DNA from: JACRBE01 sp964429005 | GTDB lineage: Bacteria; Chlamydiota; Chlamydiia; Chlamydiales; JACRBE01 | NCBI GenBank assembly: GCA_964429005.1 | Contig: CAYSAJ010000001.1 | Coordinates: 100,307 to 164,306, forward strand | Direction: 5' to 3' | Length of the DNA: 64,000 nt | Shown: positions 7,618 through 16,803 of the stretch, piece by piece | Position numbering within the stretch: position 1 is the stretch's first letter | Layout of the letters: the number at the start of each line of letters is the position of its first letter | Notes under the pieces: generated by a model | What the model was told of the DNA's origin: nothing | The model's database searches: none | What the model saw: only the letters and a program-made list of their open reading frames with translations | Position numbers and translations under genes: made by a program

Positions 7618-8715
7618 TTAGCCAGTATGTGTGTGCATTTCAGTCCAACTAGCAACAGCAGCCATTCTTCGCATCCACACGAAATCACTCTTTGAAGTTT
7701 CTTCGATCAAGTCATCCAAGACAGTACGAGTTCTCCCACCAGCAGCAACACTAGCACTTTCTTCTCTCGGTGAAACTGCTGCAGCCATCGATGCAAAATC
7801 TCTAGAGGTATGCTCAGCTAAGTCAATATACGCTCTTCTAACAAGATCTTTACTTTCTTCACGAGTAAAACCATCTGCACGGAACCTACTAAGCACTTCT
7901 CTACATATAGGCGCTTCAAAAACTTTAGTAGAAAGCGCTCTAATCAACCCTCGCTCTTTATAAGAATAATGCAATCCAGCTAAGATTCTAGCTGCAATCG
8001 CTAAAGCTACACGGTATTGACGAGGACAGGTTCTTCTAGTTTCATGGTTGTTAAGAACTTCAAAAGCCCTACTTAAGGCTCTTCGCAGAATCATACCTTC
8101 AACACCCACTTCAAACGAAGCCCCTCTTTCAATCAAATAATCAAGACCTTCTAGTGTACTCAGACTAAAAAAATCATCAGATGCGCTCGCCCCTTCTGTT
8201 AAACGCATCATTAAAAAATGTGCTACGGGGTTGCAAACAAGAACTTTTAGACTTCCCTCCGCACCAGTCGGCCTTGCTTTGGGGATTCCACGAAAACCAG
8301 CTCCTCCAATAACTTCTAACATTCTATCTGCGATGTCTGTTCTACCCCCGCTGAGCGCTTCCGCGAAAACATCAACTTCCCTATGAGACCAAAAGTGTTC
8401 AGTAAGAAAAGGCTGCCCATATACATAGAGAACAAAGCGATCCTCACCAGCAGGTAACACCCTTTCAAACTCCCCCATCCCCACCCCTAATTTAGCGGGC
8501 TCAACAGCTACAATACGTTCAATATCAGTAGGCTCCATAGTATCACTTTCTAAATAATATCGAGGGGCTTCGTAAGTTATAACTGTTGCAGTCTTTCCAA
8601 TAATATCGACTGCAGAGCTATAAAACCCTTCTGTGACAGGCGTTAATACCACCTGGTTATATTCCTTTGCTTGCTGCATAGCAGCAACAGAAAATCCTGG
8701 GAGAACAATTGCCAT
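7618..8715 (-). CDS. Hypothetical protein, 365 aa
   Basis: I do not recognise this family. The ATG at 8715 has a GAGG ribosome binding site (CTTTTTGAGGTTTTTATGG). No signal peptide or transmembrane helix is evident. The N-terminal half is mixed alpha/beta; the second half is helical with a stretch resembling one ankyrin-like helix pair (STLEGLDYLIERGASFEV, about 185-205), not enough to claim a repeat domain. The gene stands alone between a terminator and an AT-rich gap, typical of lineage-specific chlamydial effector candidates. Confidence 0.6.
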   Translation of the reverse strand: MAIVLPGFSVAAMQQAKEYNQVVLTPVTEGFYSSAVDIIGKTATVITYEAPRYYLESDTMEPTDIERIVAVEPAKLGVGMGEFERVLPAGEDRFVLYVYGQPFLTEHFWSHREVDVFAEALSGGRTDIADRMLEVIGGAGFRGIPKARPTGAEGSLKVLVCNPVAHFLMMRLTEGASASDDFFSLSTLEGLDYLIERGASFEVGVEGMILRRALSRAFEVLNNHETRRTCPRQYRVALAIAARILAGLHYSYKERGLIRALSTKVFEAPICREVLSRFRADGFTREESKDLVRRAYIDLAEHTSRDFASMAAAVSPREESASVAAGGRTRTVLDDLIEETSKSDFVWMRRMAAVASWTEMHTHTG

Positions 8716-9248
8716 AAAAACCTCAAAAAGTTAGTTTAATTAAGAAGTTATTAACTATAATATCAAAAAAAATATTTTATAAACAAATTAAAATGATTAT
8801 TTATAAAAATAATAGCTTTTATTGCTTCATCATAGAAGACTCTATGCCCTAATTGACCTTAACCTATTGATTTTCAGGTAAATACCTAAATAAGATACTC
8901 CTTTTCTATTCAAAATCAGACACTTACAAAGTTTTATAAGGATTGACTCAAAGCCCCCTTTTTTTGAAAAAAGCTATTGACTTTTGGGGTTTTATTAAAT
9001 TTTTTAAACTTTGTTAAAATATCAATAAAAAATAATTTTAATTTTATAAAATTATAATATTAAGTTTTTTAATTATTGAATTGATAATAGGTTTATTCTA
9101 CAATAATTATAGGAGATCTCTTTTTCCACGAGTTCTTCATAATAAATAGAATAATAGATTGATTATAATAACAAATTTACTATATTGAGTTTTTTTACCT
9201 TAAAAAAGCTCAGTGCCTGGCATGCCAAATGTCAGGAGGGGGAAAACC
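8716..9248. other. AT-rich intergenic gap without recognisable gene
   Basis: 533 bases between two divergently oriented hypothetical genes. I see no ORF with a ribosome binding site, no tRNA and no known riboswitch. It has several short AT palindromes (AATTTTATAAAATT near 9040; ATTATTT/AAATAAT near 8800) and presumably the promoters of both genes; a TATAAT at 9174-9179 could serve the gene at 9249. The purine block AGGAGGGGGAAAA just before 9249 is that gene's ribosome binding site. Confidence 0.5.
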
Positions 9249-9950
9249 ATGTTTCAAATTAATCCTGATCTTTACAAGATCAATTGCGATTTGCAAGAGA
9301 TTCATTTTCAATTGAATAACATTGAAAACCCAGATCTTTTGGAAATTGAGCAGCACCTCTCGATCGTAGCCGATTTCATAGAATCTCATCTCCAAGCGCC
9401 TTCTTTGCCCTACTACGAAAGAAATGTCCTTTTAACCCAAAAAGATGAACTGACCCAGCTCGCTGGGCGATGCAACGACCAGGCCCGAAAAATGCAATTT
9501 GCACAAATTTGTGATACGAAGCTTATTGATCTCCAAAAAGAGAGAATGAAAGAGTTTAAACAAAATTATAACTTAACAATTGAAGAACAAAGAAAGATCC
9601 ATGAGGCCAACTGTGGTGACGAGAAGGTCATCCCTCTTTACCCTGATTCTGTAGTGGAAATCCTTGATTTTTCGGATCTTACAGATCTTTGCTATGAAAT
9701 GGCCGTTTATTTATATCGGAAGGAAAGAAAGAAGTTCCAAAACAAATGGTCTCTACTCTCTGAAAAGGACAAATTTCAGCTTCTTCGACACATCTCCCTC
9801 TGCGGGGGTGCTTTAGAAGAAGGGAAAGAGCTTGGAGCAATGCAGGCTTTAATTGGGTTTGCTGAGCAAAACCATAGAGAAGTGATCTCCTACCCTTCGA
9901 TCGATGAAACTCTTGAAGTACTCAACGACCTATCTGAAATTTATTCTTAA
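9249..9950 (+). CDS. Hypothetical protein, 233 aa
   Basis: The ATG at 9249 directly follows a strong AGGAGG, so the GTG at 9213 in the same frame is rejected. The protein (MFQINPDLYKINCDLQEIHF...) appears soluble and almost entirely helical, without signal peptide or membrane segment. I recognise no family. It stands alone, with an AT-rich upstream region and its own terminator. Confidence 0.65.
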   Translation: MFQINPDLYKINCDLQEIHFQLNNIENPDLLEIEQHLSIVADFIESHLQAPSLPYYERNVLLTQKDELTQLAGRCNDQARKMQFAQICDTKLIDLQKERMKEFKQNYNLTIEEQRKIHEANCGDEKVIPLYPDSVVEILDFSDLTDLCYEMAVYLYRKERKKFQNKWSLLSEKDKFQLLRHISLCGGALEEGKELGAMQALIGFAEQNHREVISYPSIDETLEVLNDLSEIYS

Positions 9951-9960
9951 TTTTTCTTTG

Positions 9961-9984
9961 AAAGCAGCCTATAGGGGCTGCTTT
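9961..9984 (+). terminator. Intrinsic terminator after 9249 gene
   Basis: Stem AAAGCAGCC / GGCTGCTTT with a 6-base loop, then CTTTAGTTT, 10 bases past the stop. It may also slow transcription from the convergent gene. Confidence 0.65.
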
Positions 9985-9998
9985 CTTTAGTTTGGAGC

Positions 9999-10340
9999 TT
10001 AAGGAGCTTTATAATCCTTTTCTCTAGCAAAAATGGCTACATCTCTGCAGCAAAGATCGCAGCAGCAAAGGCGCCCAATCGTCCAGGAGATGCAAGGTAT
10101 TATATTTGATACGATGAGCCAGATAGCTCCAAAAATCGCAAGCCCTGCGATTCCTATACAACTACATACATTCCAAGACCGAGATACTGTTTTAGTCTGA
10201 GCCGTCCTTCTGGGTTCATCAAGAGATCCTCTTGCAGCTTCATCTACTCTTAGTGGAGTATCTCCATGGCCTTCGTCCCTATGTGGCATCGGTCTTATTG
10301 GGGGGGGTGATCCTAGTGCTGCTGCTGTTGGTGAAGCCAT
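9999..10340 (-). CDS. Inc-like small membrane protein with Cys cluster
   Basis: 113 residues, no recognised family. The first 50 residues are polar and Pro/Arg-rich. Then come two closely spaced hydrophobic lobes (VCSCIGIAGLAIFGAIWLI, then VSNIIPCISWTI; about 57-90), the bilobed layout of chlamydial inclusion membrane proteins, and a cysteine cluster (CCCDLCC) with a charged tail. AAGGAG precedes the ATG at 10340. The cysteine cluster beside a membrane helix recalls the tails of the genes at 7304, 17953 and 18646. Secretion by T3SS is an inference only. Confidence 0.6.
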   Translation of the reverse strand: MASPTAAALGSPPPIRPMPHRDEGHGDTPLRVDEAARGSLDEPRRTAQTKTVSRSWNVCSCIGIAGLAIFGAIWLIVSNIIPCISWTIGRLCCCDLCCRDVAIFAREKDYKAP

Positions 10341-10449
10341 AATAATCTCCTTTTAATGAGCACCATCATACTGATTCAATTCATTAATTTCATGGATTTT
10401 GAAATAGATATACGATTAAAAATTGATTTAATACGTAATAAAAATTTAA

Positions 10450-11286
10450 TTAGAAAGAGAGCTTAATTGCTTCGTAGAGTTCTTTTTCGATATAAGCACT
10501 TCCCATCCGATTAAAAGGGCGATGCTCCCCATGGAAGTCTGAACCTCCTGAAACATGAAGGCCGAGGTTATGAGCCATGTTGACCCACCGGTTATTCTCA
10601 TCTTTGCCAAAATTCGCATAGTAGCATTCGAGACCATCGAAATCATGATTTTGAAGTATTTTTTTGATCCATTTTTTTTCTTTGATAAGATGAGGGTGAG
10701 CTAAGAAAGCTCTTCCCTTAGCCGCGTGGATGATTTCGATGGTTTCCTGAATTGAGAAATTTTGACCTCTTTCAAAGCAAGGAGCTTCGTCGCCGATCCA
10801 TTCCTTAAAAGCTTCTTGCATCGACGTTACATAACCCTTTTTGATCAAGAGCCCCGCGATGTGTACCCTACCTACAATATGCTTTTTACTTTTAGTACCG
10901 TAAAGGTCTTCTTCCGAAATAAAAAGACCATGCCGTTTTAGATTCGCGATGATCATTCGATTTCTCTCAAGCCTTCTTTCAGCGTGCTGCTCACAAAAAT
11001 GTCTTAAAACAAAATTATGGGGGTCAAAGTCATACCCCAGAATATGTATACCAATGCCTTGATAAACAGTAGAAAATTCAACACCTGGAATCAATTCAAC
11101 ATGGCATTTTTTTGCATGATTTGTGGTTTCAAGAGTGTAAGCGTCCACAGTATCATGATCAGTAATGGAAATGCCATAAAGTCCTAAATTTCGCGCCGTC
11201 TCGATGAGTTCGATGGGAGTCAAAGTGCCGTCAGAGCAAGTGGAATGAAGATGCAAATCAATTTTATTTTGGGGCATAAGGCACAA
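10450..11286 (-). CDS. PHP-domain phosphoesterase
   Basis: 278 residues of the COG0613 PHP family (metal-dependent phosphoesterases, e.g. 3',5'-nucleoside bisphosphate phosphatase or 5'-3' exonuclease RNase AM). Metal motifs are intact: DLHLHSTCSDGTLTP (about 6-20), SITDHDTVDAYT (about 40), PGVEFST (about 65), FLAHPH (about 195) and GSDFHGE (about 253). It overlaps the start of the PHP gene with the end of murB by 23 bases, so the two are translationally coupled in a nusB-murB-PHP unit. Exact substrate cannot be told from the sequence. Confidence 0.88.
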   Translation of the reverse strand: MCLMPQNKIDLHLHSTCSDGTLTPIELIETARNLGLYGISITDHDTVDAYTLETTNHAKKCHVELIPGVEFSTVYQGIGIHILGYDFDPHNFVLRHFCEQHAERRLERNRMIIANLKRHGLFISEEDLYGTKSKKHIVGRVHIAGLLIKKGYVTSMQEAFKEWIGDEAPCFERGQNFSIQETIEIIHAAKGRAFLAHPHLIKEKKWIKKILQNHDFDGLECYYANFGKDENNRWVNMAHNLGLHVSGGSDFHGEHRPFNRMGSAYIEKELYEAIKLSF

Positions 11287-12142
11287 CTCTTATTTCTCTA
11301 TGAAGCTCGATCCCATATTCTTTTTTCACTTTATCTTCAATTATTTCAACGAGTGTGAGGACATCACGAGCTGAAGCCCCTTTATCATTCACTATAAAGT
11401 TACCATGTCGTGGAGAAACCATTGCCCCTCCCACTTTGTATCCTTTGAGCTGAAGATTCTCTATCATTTTACCGGCTGGGAGTTCAGGTGAAGGGTTTTT
11501 AAAGCAGCAGCCAATTGAGGGGACTTCATAAGGTTGAGTTTTTAAGCGATATTGTAAAATATCCTCCTGCCTTTTTTTTGCTGAAGAATCAACTTCCAGA
11601 GCAAAACGAGCAGAAATAATAAATCCTTTCATTTCTTGGAAAGATGAATAACGATATGAAAACTGGAGACTTTCTTTTGAGTACTCTTGTATGACCCCAT
11701 CGTCGCGCAAATAGGTCACACTGAGTAGGAAGTCTTTTGTCTCCATCCCCCCTGCCCCTGCATTCATATAAATAGCGCCTCCGACTGTTGCGGGAATCCC
11801 GCAAGCAAATTCAAGGCCCTTATATCCAGATCTTGCTGTCTGAATTCCTAGCAAAGCAAAAGAATATCCAGCTCCTACACTCCAAATATGGTCTTCTTGG
11901 TGTTTGAAAGAAAGTTTGTTGATAATGACAAGACCTTCATAACCTAAGTCATCAAAAAGAGTATTAGATCCCTTACCGATGATCAAATAAGAGATGGAGT
12001 GCTCGCGTGCAAAGTGAAGAGCAAAAAGGAGATCATCCAAAGAAAAAGCTTCAATAAGATAGGCAGCAGGGCCGCCAATTTTAAAGGTGGAGTAAGACTT
12101 CAGAGGTACTTGCTGTTGAATCTGCGCTGGTGATGCATCCAT
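11264..12142 (-). CDS. murB: UDP-N-acetylenolpyruvoylglucosamine reductase MurB
   Basis: 292 residues; the FAD enzyme reducing UDP-GlcNAc-enolpyruvate to UDP-MurNAc in peptidoglycan precursor synthesis. Visible: FAD-binding YSTFKIGGPAAYLI (about 17-30) and GKGSNTLFDD, FACGIPATVGGAIYMNAGAGG (about 113-133), SYRYSSFQ, and IGCCFKNPSPELPAGKMIE (about 211). In that last motif the proton-donating Ser seen in many MurB (GSxFKNP) is Cys, as in some other lineages. The RHGNFIVN segment is typical. It overlaps nusB by 62 bases. Its presence agrees with chlamydial ability to make at least a thin peptidoglycan. Confidence 0.95.
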   Translation of the reverse strand: MDASPAQIQQQVPLKSYSTFKIGGPAAYLIEAFSLDDLLFALHFAREHSISYLIIGKGSNTLFDDLGYEGLVIINKLSFKHQEDHIWSVGAGYSFALLGIQTARSGYKGLEFACGIPATVGGAIYMNAGAGGMETKDFLLSVTYLRDDGVIQEYSKESLQFSYRYSSFQEMKGFIISARFALEVDSSAKKRQEDILQYRLKTQPYEVPSIGCCFKNPSPELPAGKMIENLQLKGYKVGGAMVSPRHGNFIVNDKGASARDVLTLVEIIEDKVKKEYGIELHREIRVVPYAPK

Positions 12143-12533
12143 GATAGATTTGGTCGATTATGGCATTAACAAACTTCGAAGATTCCATGTTGCCGAATTT
12201 TTTGCAAAGTCTTATTGCTTCTGAAATCGCAATAGAAACATCTAGCTCTTTTTTCCAAATTTCATAGACTGCAAGCCGAATGACACTTTTCTCCAAAAGA
12301 GAGATTCTTTCGAAATCATATTCTTTGCTAATGGTACGAATCATTTCATCAATGTCAGTAAGGCTAGATTCGATCTTTCTGGCTTCTTCAAGAGCTAGGT
12401 GCACATTTCTTCGAGATATTTTAAGCTCGCTCATAATGAGTGGTGTTGGATCATCAGATAGATCTTCAGACACATCATGAGCAAACAAAATGAGTAAAAT
12501 GATTTCTCGATGTTTTTGGATAGGTAGTTCCAT
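12081..12533 (-). CDS. nusB: Transcription antitermination factor NusB
   Basis: 150 residues from the ATG at 12533 (AAGGGA upstream); the frame extends further but the extra 54 residues are hydrophobic and not NusB-like. NusB is a small helical protein that joins NusE/S10 in antitermination complexes on rRNA transcripts. The start QKHREIILLILFAHD and the C-terminal SEAIRLCKKFGNMESSKFVNAIIDQI are the family's hallmark. It heads a nusB-murB-PHP cluster; C. trachomatis also has murB and nusB adjacent. Confidence 0.93.
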   Translation of the reverse strand: MELPIQKHREIILLILFAHDVSEDLSDDPTPLIMSELKISRRNVHLALEEARKIESSLTDIDEMIRTISKEYDFERISLLEKSVIRLAVYEIWKKELDVSIAISEAIRLCKKFGNMESSKFVNAIIDQIYHGCITSADSTASTSEVLLHL

Positions 12534-12663
12534 AATTTCCCTTAAGCTGGCAAATATCATACAAAAAAAAGTAAAAAAAAACAGCAAAGAATATCCTAAT
12601 CTTTTATTTTGAAAAGATAAGAACCATAAGAAAAAATTCAATACACCACAAAAAAATGAGACT

Positions 12664-13251
12664 ATGCTAGGAATTTTTTTAGATACTGAAACCAACGGCC
12701 TTGATTTTAAAGCCCACCGAATCCTTGAAATAGCTTTTAAAATTATCGATTTAAAGAGAGGAAATGAAGTCGCCTCCTATCAAAGCGTATTATTCCAACC
12801 CATAGAAGTTTGGGAGAAAAGTGATAAAATATCTTTGAAGGTGAACGGAATCGAATGGGAAACCGTTCAACAAGGAATTCCAGAATCAAACGCTAGCGCT
12901 GACATCATTCAAATTTTTAATTCCCATCAAATTCGAAGAGGTCGAGCTGTCTTTATTTGCCAAAACCCCTCTTTTGACCGCTCTTTTTTTACACAACTTG
13001 TTCATCCCGATATCCAAGAAAAATATGAGTGGCCCTATCACTGGCTCGATCTTGCATCAATGCACTGGTCTCTCGCCATTTACCATCATAGAGAAAAAAA
13101 ATGCCCTCTACCCTGGGAAATAGGCCTTTCAAAAGATCGTATTGCCTCTTTTTATAAAATCAAACCTGAGGCTCGTCCTCACCGCGCTATGAATGGAGTA
13201 GACCATCTTATTGCCTGCTATGAAAAGATTGTAGGCTTCCAGCTAAGCTGA
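12664..13251 (+). CDS. DnaQ-type 3'-5' exonuclease
   Basis: 195 residues of the DEDDh exonuclease family, related to the DNA polymerase III epsilon subunit. Exo I is FLDTETNGLD (about 5-14), Exo II is QNPSFDRSFF (about 101), and Exo III is HRAMNGVDHLI (about 177), so all catalytic residues (D, E, D, H, D) are present. It is a stand-alone catalytic domain without the polymerase-binding tail; it could be the replicative proofreader or a separate DnaQ-like nuclease, since chlamydiae usually carry two. It is divergent from nusB with about 130 bases of promoter region between. Confidence 0.88.
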   Translation: MLGIFLDTETNGLDFKAHRILEIAFKIIDLKRGNEVASYQSVLFQPIEVWEKSDKISLKVNGIEWETVQQGIPESNASADIIQIFNSHQIRRGRAVFICQNPSFDRSFFTQLVHPDIQEKYEWPYHWLDLASMHWSLAIYHHREKKCPLPWEIGLSKDRIASFYKIKPEARPHRAMNGVDHLIACYEKIVGFQLS

Positions 13252-13309
13252 TTTTCTTATTGATAGATAAAGAGAATTATCATAGATCAAAGGCAAGGCT
13301 TCATGGGGG

Positions 13310-15367
13310 ATGGCTTTGCGTTTTGTTGATAAGTTGCGCTCATTAAAATATCGGCGTTTTCAAGTTGATATTCTCACTATACTACTTTGCCTTCTTTTTC
13401 TCTCTTCCACTTGGATCATTCTTTACACTTATAATCGTCAAAAAGAGGCGATGCTAGATGTTGCGAAATCGACAATCGCAAGAGTTTCTTCCATTATTAA
13501 TGAGCAAGTCAATGATCTATCTCAGATGGTCGCACAATTTCCCGCTATTTCTTCAGGGTTCTTTTACAGCGAAAACCCACTGAAAACTGGAGACCCAGAC
13601 CTTATATTGTTTTTCCTCTCATCGATAAAATATCATCCCGAGCTTTATGCAATTTACACAGCTGACATGAGTGGAAATTTTATTGGGGCTTTCAACCTTC
13701 GTCTTATGAGCCAACGTAGTTTGGTCAGTGATCCAAGCACTCCTCTTCCACCCAATGCCCTCTTTTGTGTCCTCACCCAAACACCTCAAGGCAAAGAGTG
13801 TAGGCAATATAAAGATCAAGATTTCAAGACAGTTTCTTCTGAATGCTACCAAAAACTTAGTTTTCAGCCGAGAATTCGGCCGTGGTTTCAGCTTGCTTTG
13901 CAATCAAAAACACAATCCCTTGTTTGGTCAGATATTTATCAATTTCTTTCCTCTGATGATGTAGGACTCACCGCCTCCAAACTGGTTACAATGAACGGAA
14001 CACCCACCGCGATTGTAGCCGCTGATGTCACTACGTCTTACTTATCCAATTTTATTTCTAATCTTCCTGTCGGAAAAACAGGAAAAGCGTTTCTCATCAG
14101 GGGAAATAATGAAATCTTACTTCCTCCAGAGCAAACCAATGATCAGGCATTAATCGAAAAAATTCTTAAAAAACTTGAAACGCAAAAAGGAAGCCTTGCT
14201 GAGGTCATTTTAGATGTTGATGACGAAACATATTTAGTGGCTCTGCACGATCTTTCATTCAATTTAGAGCGAGGATGGAAATTTATCGTTTATGCTCCCT
14301 TAGTAGACTTTTATGGGGATATGATCCGCATCCAAAGAAACGCCTTTATTATTTCCTTAATTATCTTAGCCTTCGCTTCTTTATTAGCTTACTATTTTTC
14401 TAAGAAAATTTCTGTACCGATCATTGTCTTATCTGAGCAAGTGGACCGGATACGTCAGCTCGATTTTACAATAGAGACAAAGATTCAGTCCAACATCAAA
14501 GAAATCGCCCAGATGTCTAACTCAATTCAATCTCTGCGCACTGCCGTCCTAGGATTTTCTCGCTATGTGCCGAAAACCATCGTGATGCAGCTCATGAAGA
14601 CACAAAAGGAAATTGAGCTCGGTGGATCTAAGAAAAACTTGACCATGATGTTTTCCGATATTAAGGACTTCACTCATATATCAGAAAAGACTCCCACTGA
14701 TGAGCTGATGGCTATGCTTGCTGTCTATTTCAGAGGTATTTCAGACATTATCCTTGCCCATGAGGGAACTATTGATAAATATATTGGGGACTCTGTCATG
14801 TCTTTTTGGGGAGCCCCGCTAGCTCAGCCCAACCACACTCAACTCTGCGCAGTAGCTGCGATTCACTGCAAAAAGTTTATTGATGAGTTCAATGAAGAGC
14901 AGCTAAGAAAAAATGCTCCTTGCTTTTACACACGGATCGGGATTCAATCGGGTGATGTGATCGTAGGGAACATTGGTACTGAAGAGAGAATGAATTATAC
15001 TGTGATTGGCGACGCAGTCAATACAGCTTCTCGCCTGCAAAACCTCAATAAAGTTTACCATACATCGATTTTAGTTTCTGAAAGCGTCGCTAAAACACTA
15101 TCTGATGATTTTTATTTACGACCTGTTGATATGGCTACACTGAAAGGCAAGGATGACAAAATCTATGTTTATGAACTTCTAGACAGCAAAAAAAGCCCAC
15201 TATTTCACAGCGAATCTCATTACTACGAAACCCTGTTGCAGGATTATGAGAAAGCTCATGATGCCTATAAAAATCAAAATAAAGCCTTAGCTAAAGAGCT
15301 TTTTGTGGCTCTTCAACGCAAATATCCTAAAGATGAACTGATTGGATATTTTCTCACCTCTCTTTAA
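13310..15367 (+). CDS. Membrane class III adenylate cyclase with sensor and HAMP
   Basis: 685 residues. Transmembrane helix 1 (about 20-42) and helix 2 (about 343-363) bracket a 300-residue periplasmic sensor of Cache type; a HAMP linker follows, then the class III cyclase domain (about 435-610). Metal Asp residues are in FSDIKDFT and GDSVMSFWG. The purine-specifying Lys (DKYIGD) and Asp (GDAVNTASRL) are the adenylate-cyclase pair, and the transition-state Asn and Arg are in VNTASRL. It should make cAMP in response to an extracytoplasmic ligand. The ATG at 13310 sits immediately behind a run of G. No cAMP receptor is seen in this window. Confidence 0.9.
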   Translation: MALRFVDKLRSLKYRRFQVDILTILLCLLFLSSTWIILYTYNRQKEAMLDVAKSTIARVSSIINEQVNDLSQMVAQFPAISSGFFYSENPLKTGDPDLILFFLSSIKYHPELYAIYTADMSGNFIGAFNLRLMSQRSLVSDPSTPLPPNALFCVLTQTPQGKECRQYKDQDFKTVSSECYQKLSFQPRIRPWFQLALQSKTQSLVWSDIYQFLSSDDVGLTASKLVTMNGTPTAIVAADVTTSYLSNFISNLPVGKTGKAFLIRGNNEILLPPEQTNDQALIEKILKKLETQKGSLAEVILDVDDETYLVALHDLSFNLERGWKFIVYAPLVDFYGDMIRIQRNAFIISLIILAFASLLAYYFSKKISVPIIVLSEQVDRIRQLDFTIETKIQSNIKEIAQMSNSIQSLRTAVLGFSRYVPKTIVMQLMKTQKEIELGGSKKNLTMMFSDIKDFTHISEKTPTDELMAMLAVYFRGISDIILAHEGTIDKYIGDSVMSFWGAPLAQPNHTQLCAVAAIHCKKFIDEFNEEQLRKNAPCFYTRIGIQSGDVIVGNIGTEERMNYTVIGDAVNTASRLQNLNKVYHTSILVSESVAKTLSDDFYLRPVDMATLKGKDDKIYVYELLDSKKSPLFHSESHYYETLLQDYEKAHDAYKNQNKALAKELFVALQRKYPKDELIGYFLTSL

Positions 15368-15370
15368 AAG

Positions 15371-16759
15371 CTATAATTTACCTTTAGTCCAACGAGCCCA
15401 ATAAGGCTTCCATCGATCTTTTGTTTTATGAAGGAGAATAGGTATGAGCAAAATCGGAACCCCCATATAAAAAGAGGGTCGTAAATCAGGGCTATATATA
15501 ATCACAACAAGGCAGAGTACCTGTGCCCATATTGCAAAATAGGTAATGTAGGGATAGCCCCAGATTTTATACTTTAAAGGGGATCCTTCCCCTCGTTTTT
15601 TTCGAAATATAAGCTGAGACCAGCAAATAGAGATCCAGGCGATAGACCCACAAAATCCCGACAAGGCTAAGAAGTTCTCATACACCTTTTTAGACGGAAA
15701 GAAATAGGCTACAAGCATGATGAGCCAAACAACGATAAAGGTAAAAATCGTAGCGTGATTTGGAGTCCCTCTATGACTGATCTTATCCAGCTTTTTGGGA
15801 CTTAGGCCTAAAGCTGACATGGCATGCAACGTTCTTGAGGCGGCATAAAGGCCACTATTGGCGCAAGAGAGTACCCCTGCTACAATTAAGAAGGTGAAGA
15901 TGTGACCGATATTTTTGAATCCATAACTTTGAAGCGCAATCGCAAAGACACTTCCCTCTAACGTTGCATTCTTCCATGGAAATATCAGAGCTAAAACGAA
16001 GATGGGAAGAACATATAAGGCGGTAATTGTTCCTGCGATCCCCTCCATCGCATGAGCCACATCTTTTCTAGGTTTATGGGATTCCGAAGCGCTAAGGCCG
16101 ATGATCTCTGTCCCTTGGAAATTCAGGAGCAATATGATCATATTAATGAAGAAAACGGCAAATCCTTTTGGAAACATTCCACCTTCATCGATGAGATATT
16201 TTGTTCCAACAATCTCCCCAGACTGGTTTCCTACAATCCCAAAGAAAATCAATAAACCTAAAACAGTGAATCCTATGAAAAGAGCCATATGGGTAAATGT
16301 AAGCCAAAAAGCGGTGTCTGCAAAAATTTTGACCCTACAAATGTTAATGAGCATAATGAGGATCGCAAAAATCGTTGCCCACATGTAGACAGGGATCCCT
16401 GGGAAATAGTCTTGCATAAGGAGTCCTCCTGCAATACATTCTGTGGGAATATAGATCACCCAGTTTGCCCAATAAGCCCAGCCTACACCACAAGCCCAGC
16501 TCGGAGAAATGTACTCTTTAGCATATCCGACAAAAGAATGGTGGCTTGGATCTTCATGAGCGGCGAGCTCTGTCATACATTCCATGGTCAAAAAGCTGAT
16601 GAGTCCACCAAAGATAAAAGCTAAAAAAGCAAACGGGCCAATTTGGCTTAAGATATAACCATTCCCTAGAAAGTAGGTAGAACTAATAGTTCCACCGACA
16701 GAAATGGCGATGATGTGCCTAAAATGTAGAACTCTTTGAAAAAAATGCTTCTTATTCAT
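15371..16759 (-). CDS. APC-family amino acid permease
   Basis: 462 residues with about 12 transmembrane segments. The ATG at 16759 (MNKKHFFQRVLHFRHIIAI) is favoured over the upstream TTG at 16795 because APC transporters begin shortly before the first helix. The consensus loop of helix 1 is present in altered form (SVGGTISSTYFLGNG against GGTIGTGLF), and FQGTEIIGLSASESHKPRKDV (about 220) is the conserved helix 6 region. It should take up an amino acid from the host with a proton or by exchange; specificity cannot be assigned. It lies downstream of ychJ on the same strand and converges with the cyclase, whose stop lies 4 bases away. Confidence 0.88.
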   Translation of the reverse strand: MNKKHFFQRVLHFRHIIAISVGGTISSTYFLGNGYILSQIGPFAFLAFIFGGLISFLTMECMTELAAHEDPSHHSFVGYAKEYISPSWACGVGWAYWANWVIYIPTECIAGGLLMQDYFPGIPVYMWATIFAILIMLINICRVKIFADTAFWLTFTHMALFIGFTVLGLLIFFGIVGNQSGEIVGTKYLIDEGGMFPKGFAVFFINMIILLLNFQGTEIIGLSASESHKPRKDVAHAMEGIAGTITALYVLPIFVLALIFPWKNATLEGSVFAIALQSYGFKNIGHIFTFLIVAGVLSCANSGLYAASRTLHAMSALGLSPKKLDKISHRGTPNHATIFTFIVVWLIMLVAYFFPSKKVYENFLALSGFCGSIAWISICWSQLIFRKKRGEGSPLKYKIWGYPYITYFAIWAQVLCLVVIIYSPDLRPSFYMGVPILLIPILLHKTKDRWKPYWARWTKGKL

Positions 16760-16803
16760 ATTTATTGAAATACGATTTTTTTCAATGTTAGGCAAGAAAA
16801 GCT

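Noticed and set aside
7631..7963. 110-codon plus-strand frame
   Set aside because: Antisense to the 365-residue hypothetical gene, which has the better start and a terminator.
8716..9248. Possible non-coding RNA or mobile element remnant
   Set aside because: Only AT palindromes and short repeats; no conserved RNA motif, target-site duplication or transposase fragment.
12534..12695. Hydrophobic N-terminal extension of nusB
   Set aside because: The 54 extra residues are Phe-rich, not NusB-like, and overlap the divergent dnaQ promoter region.
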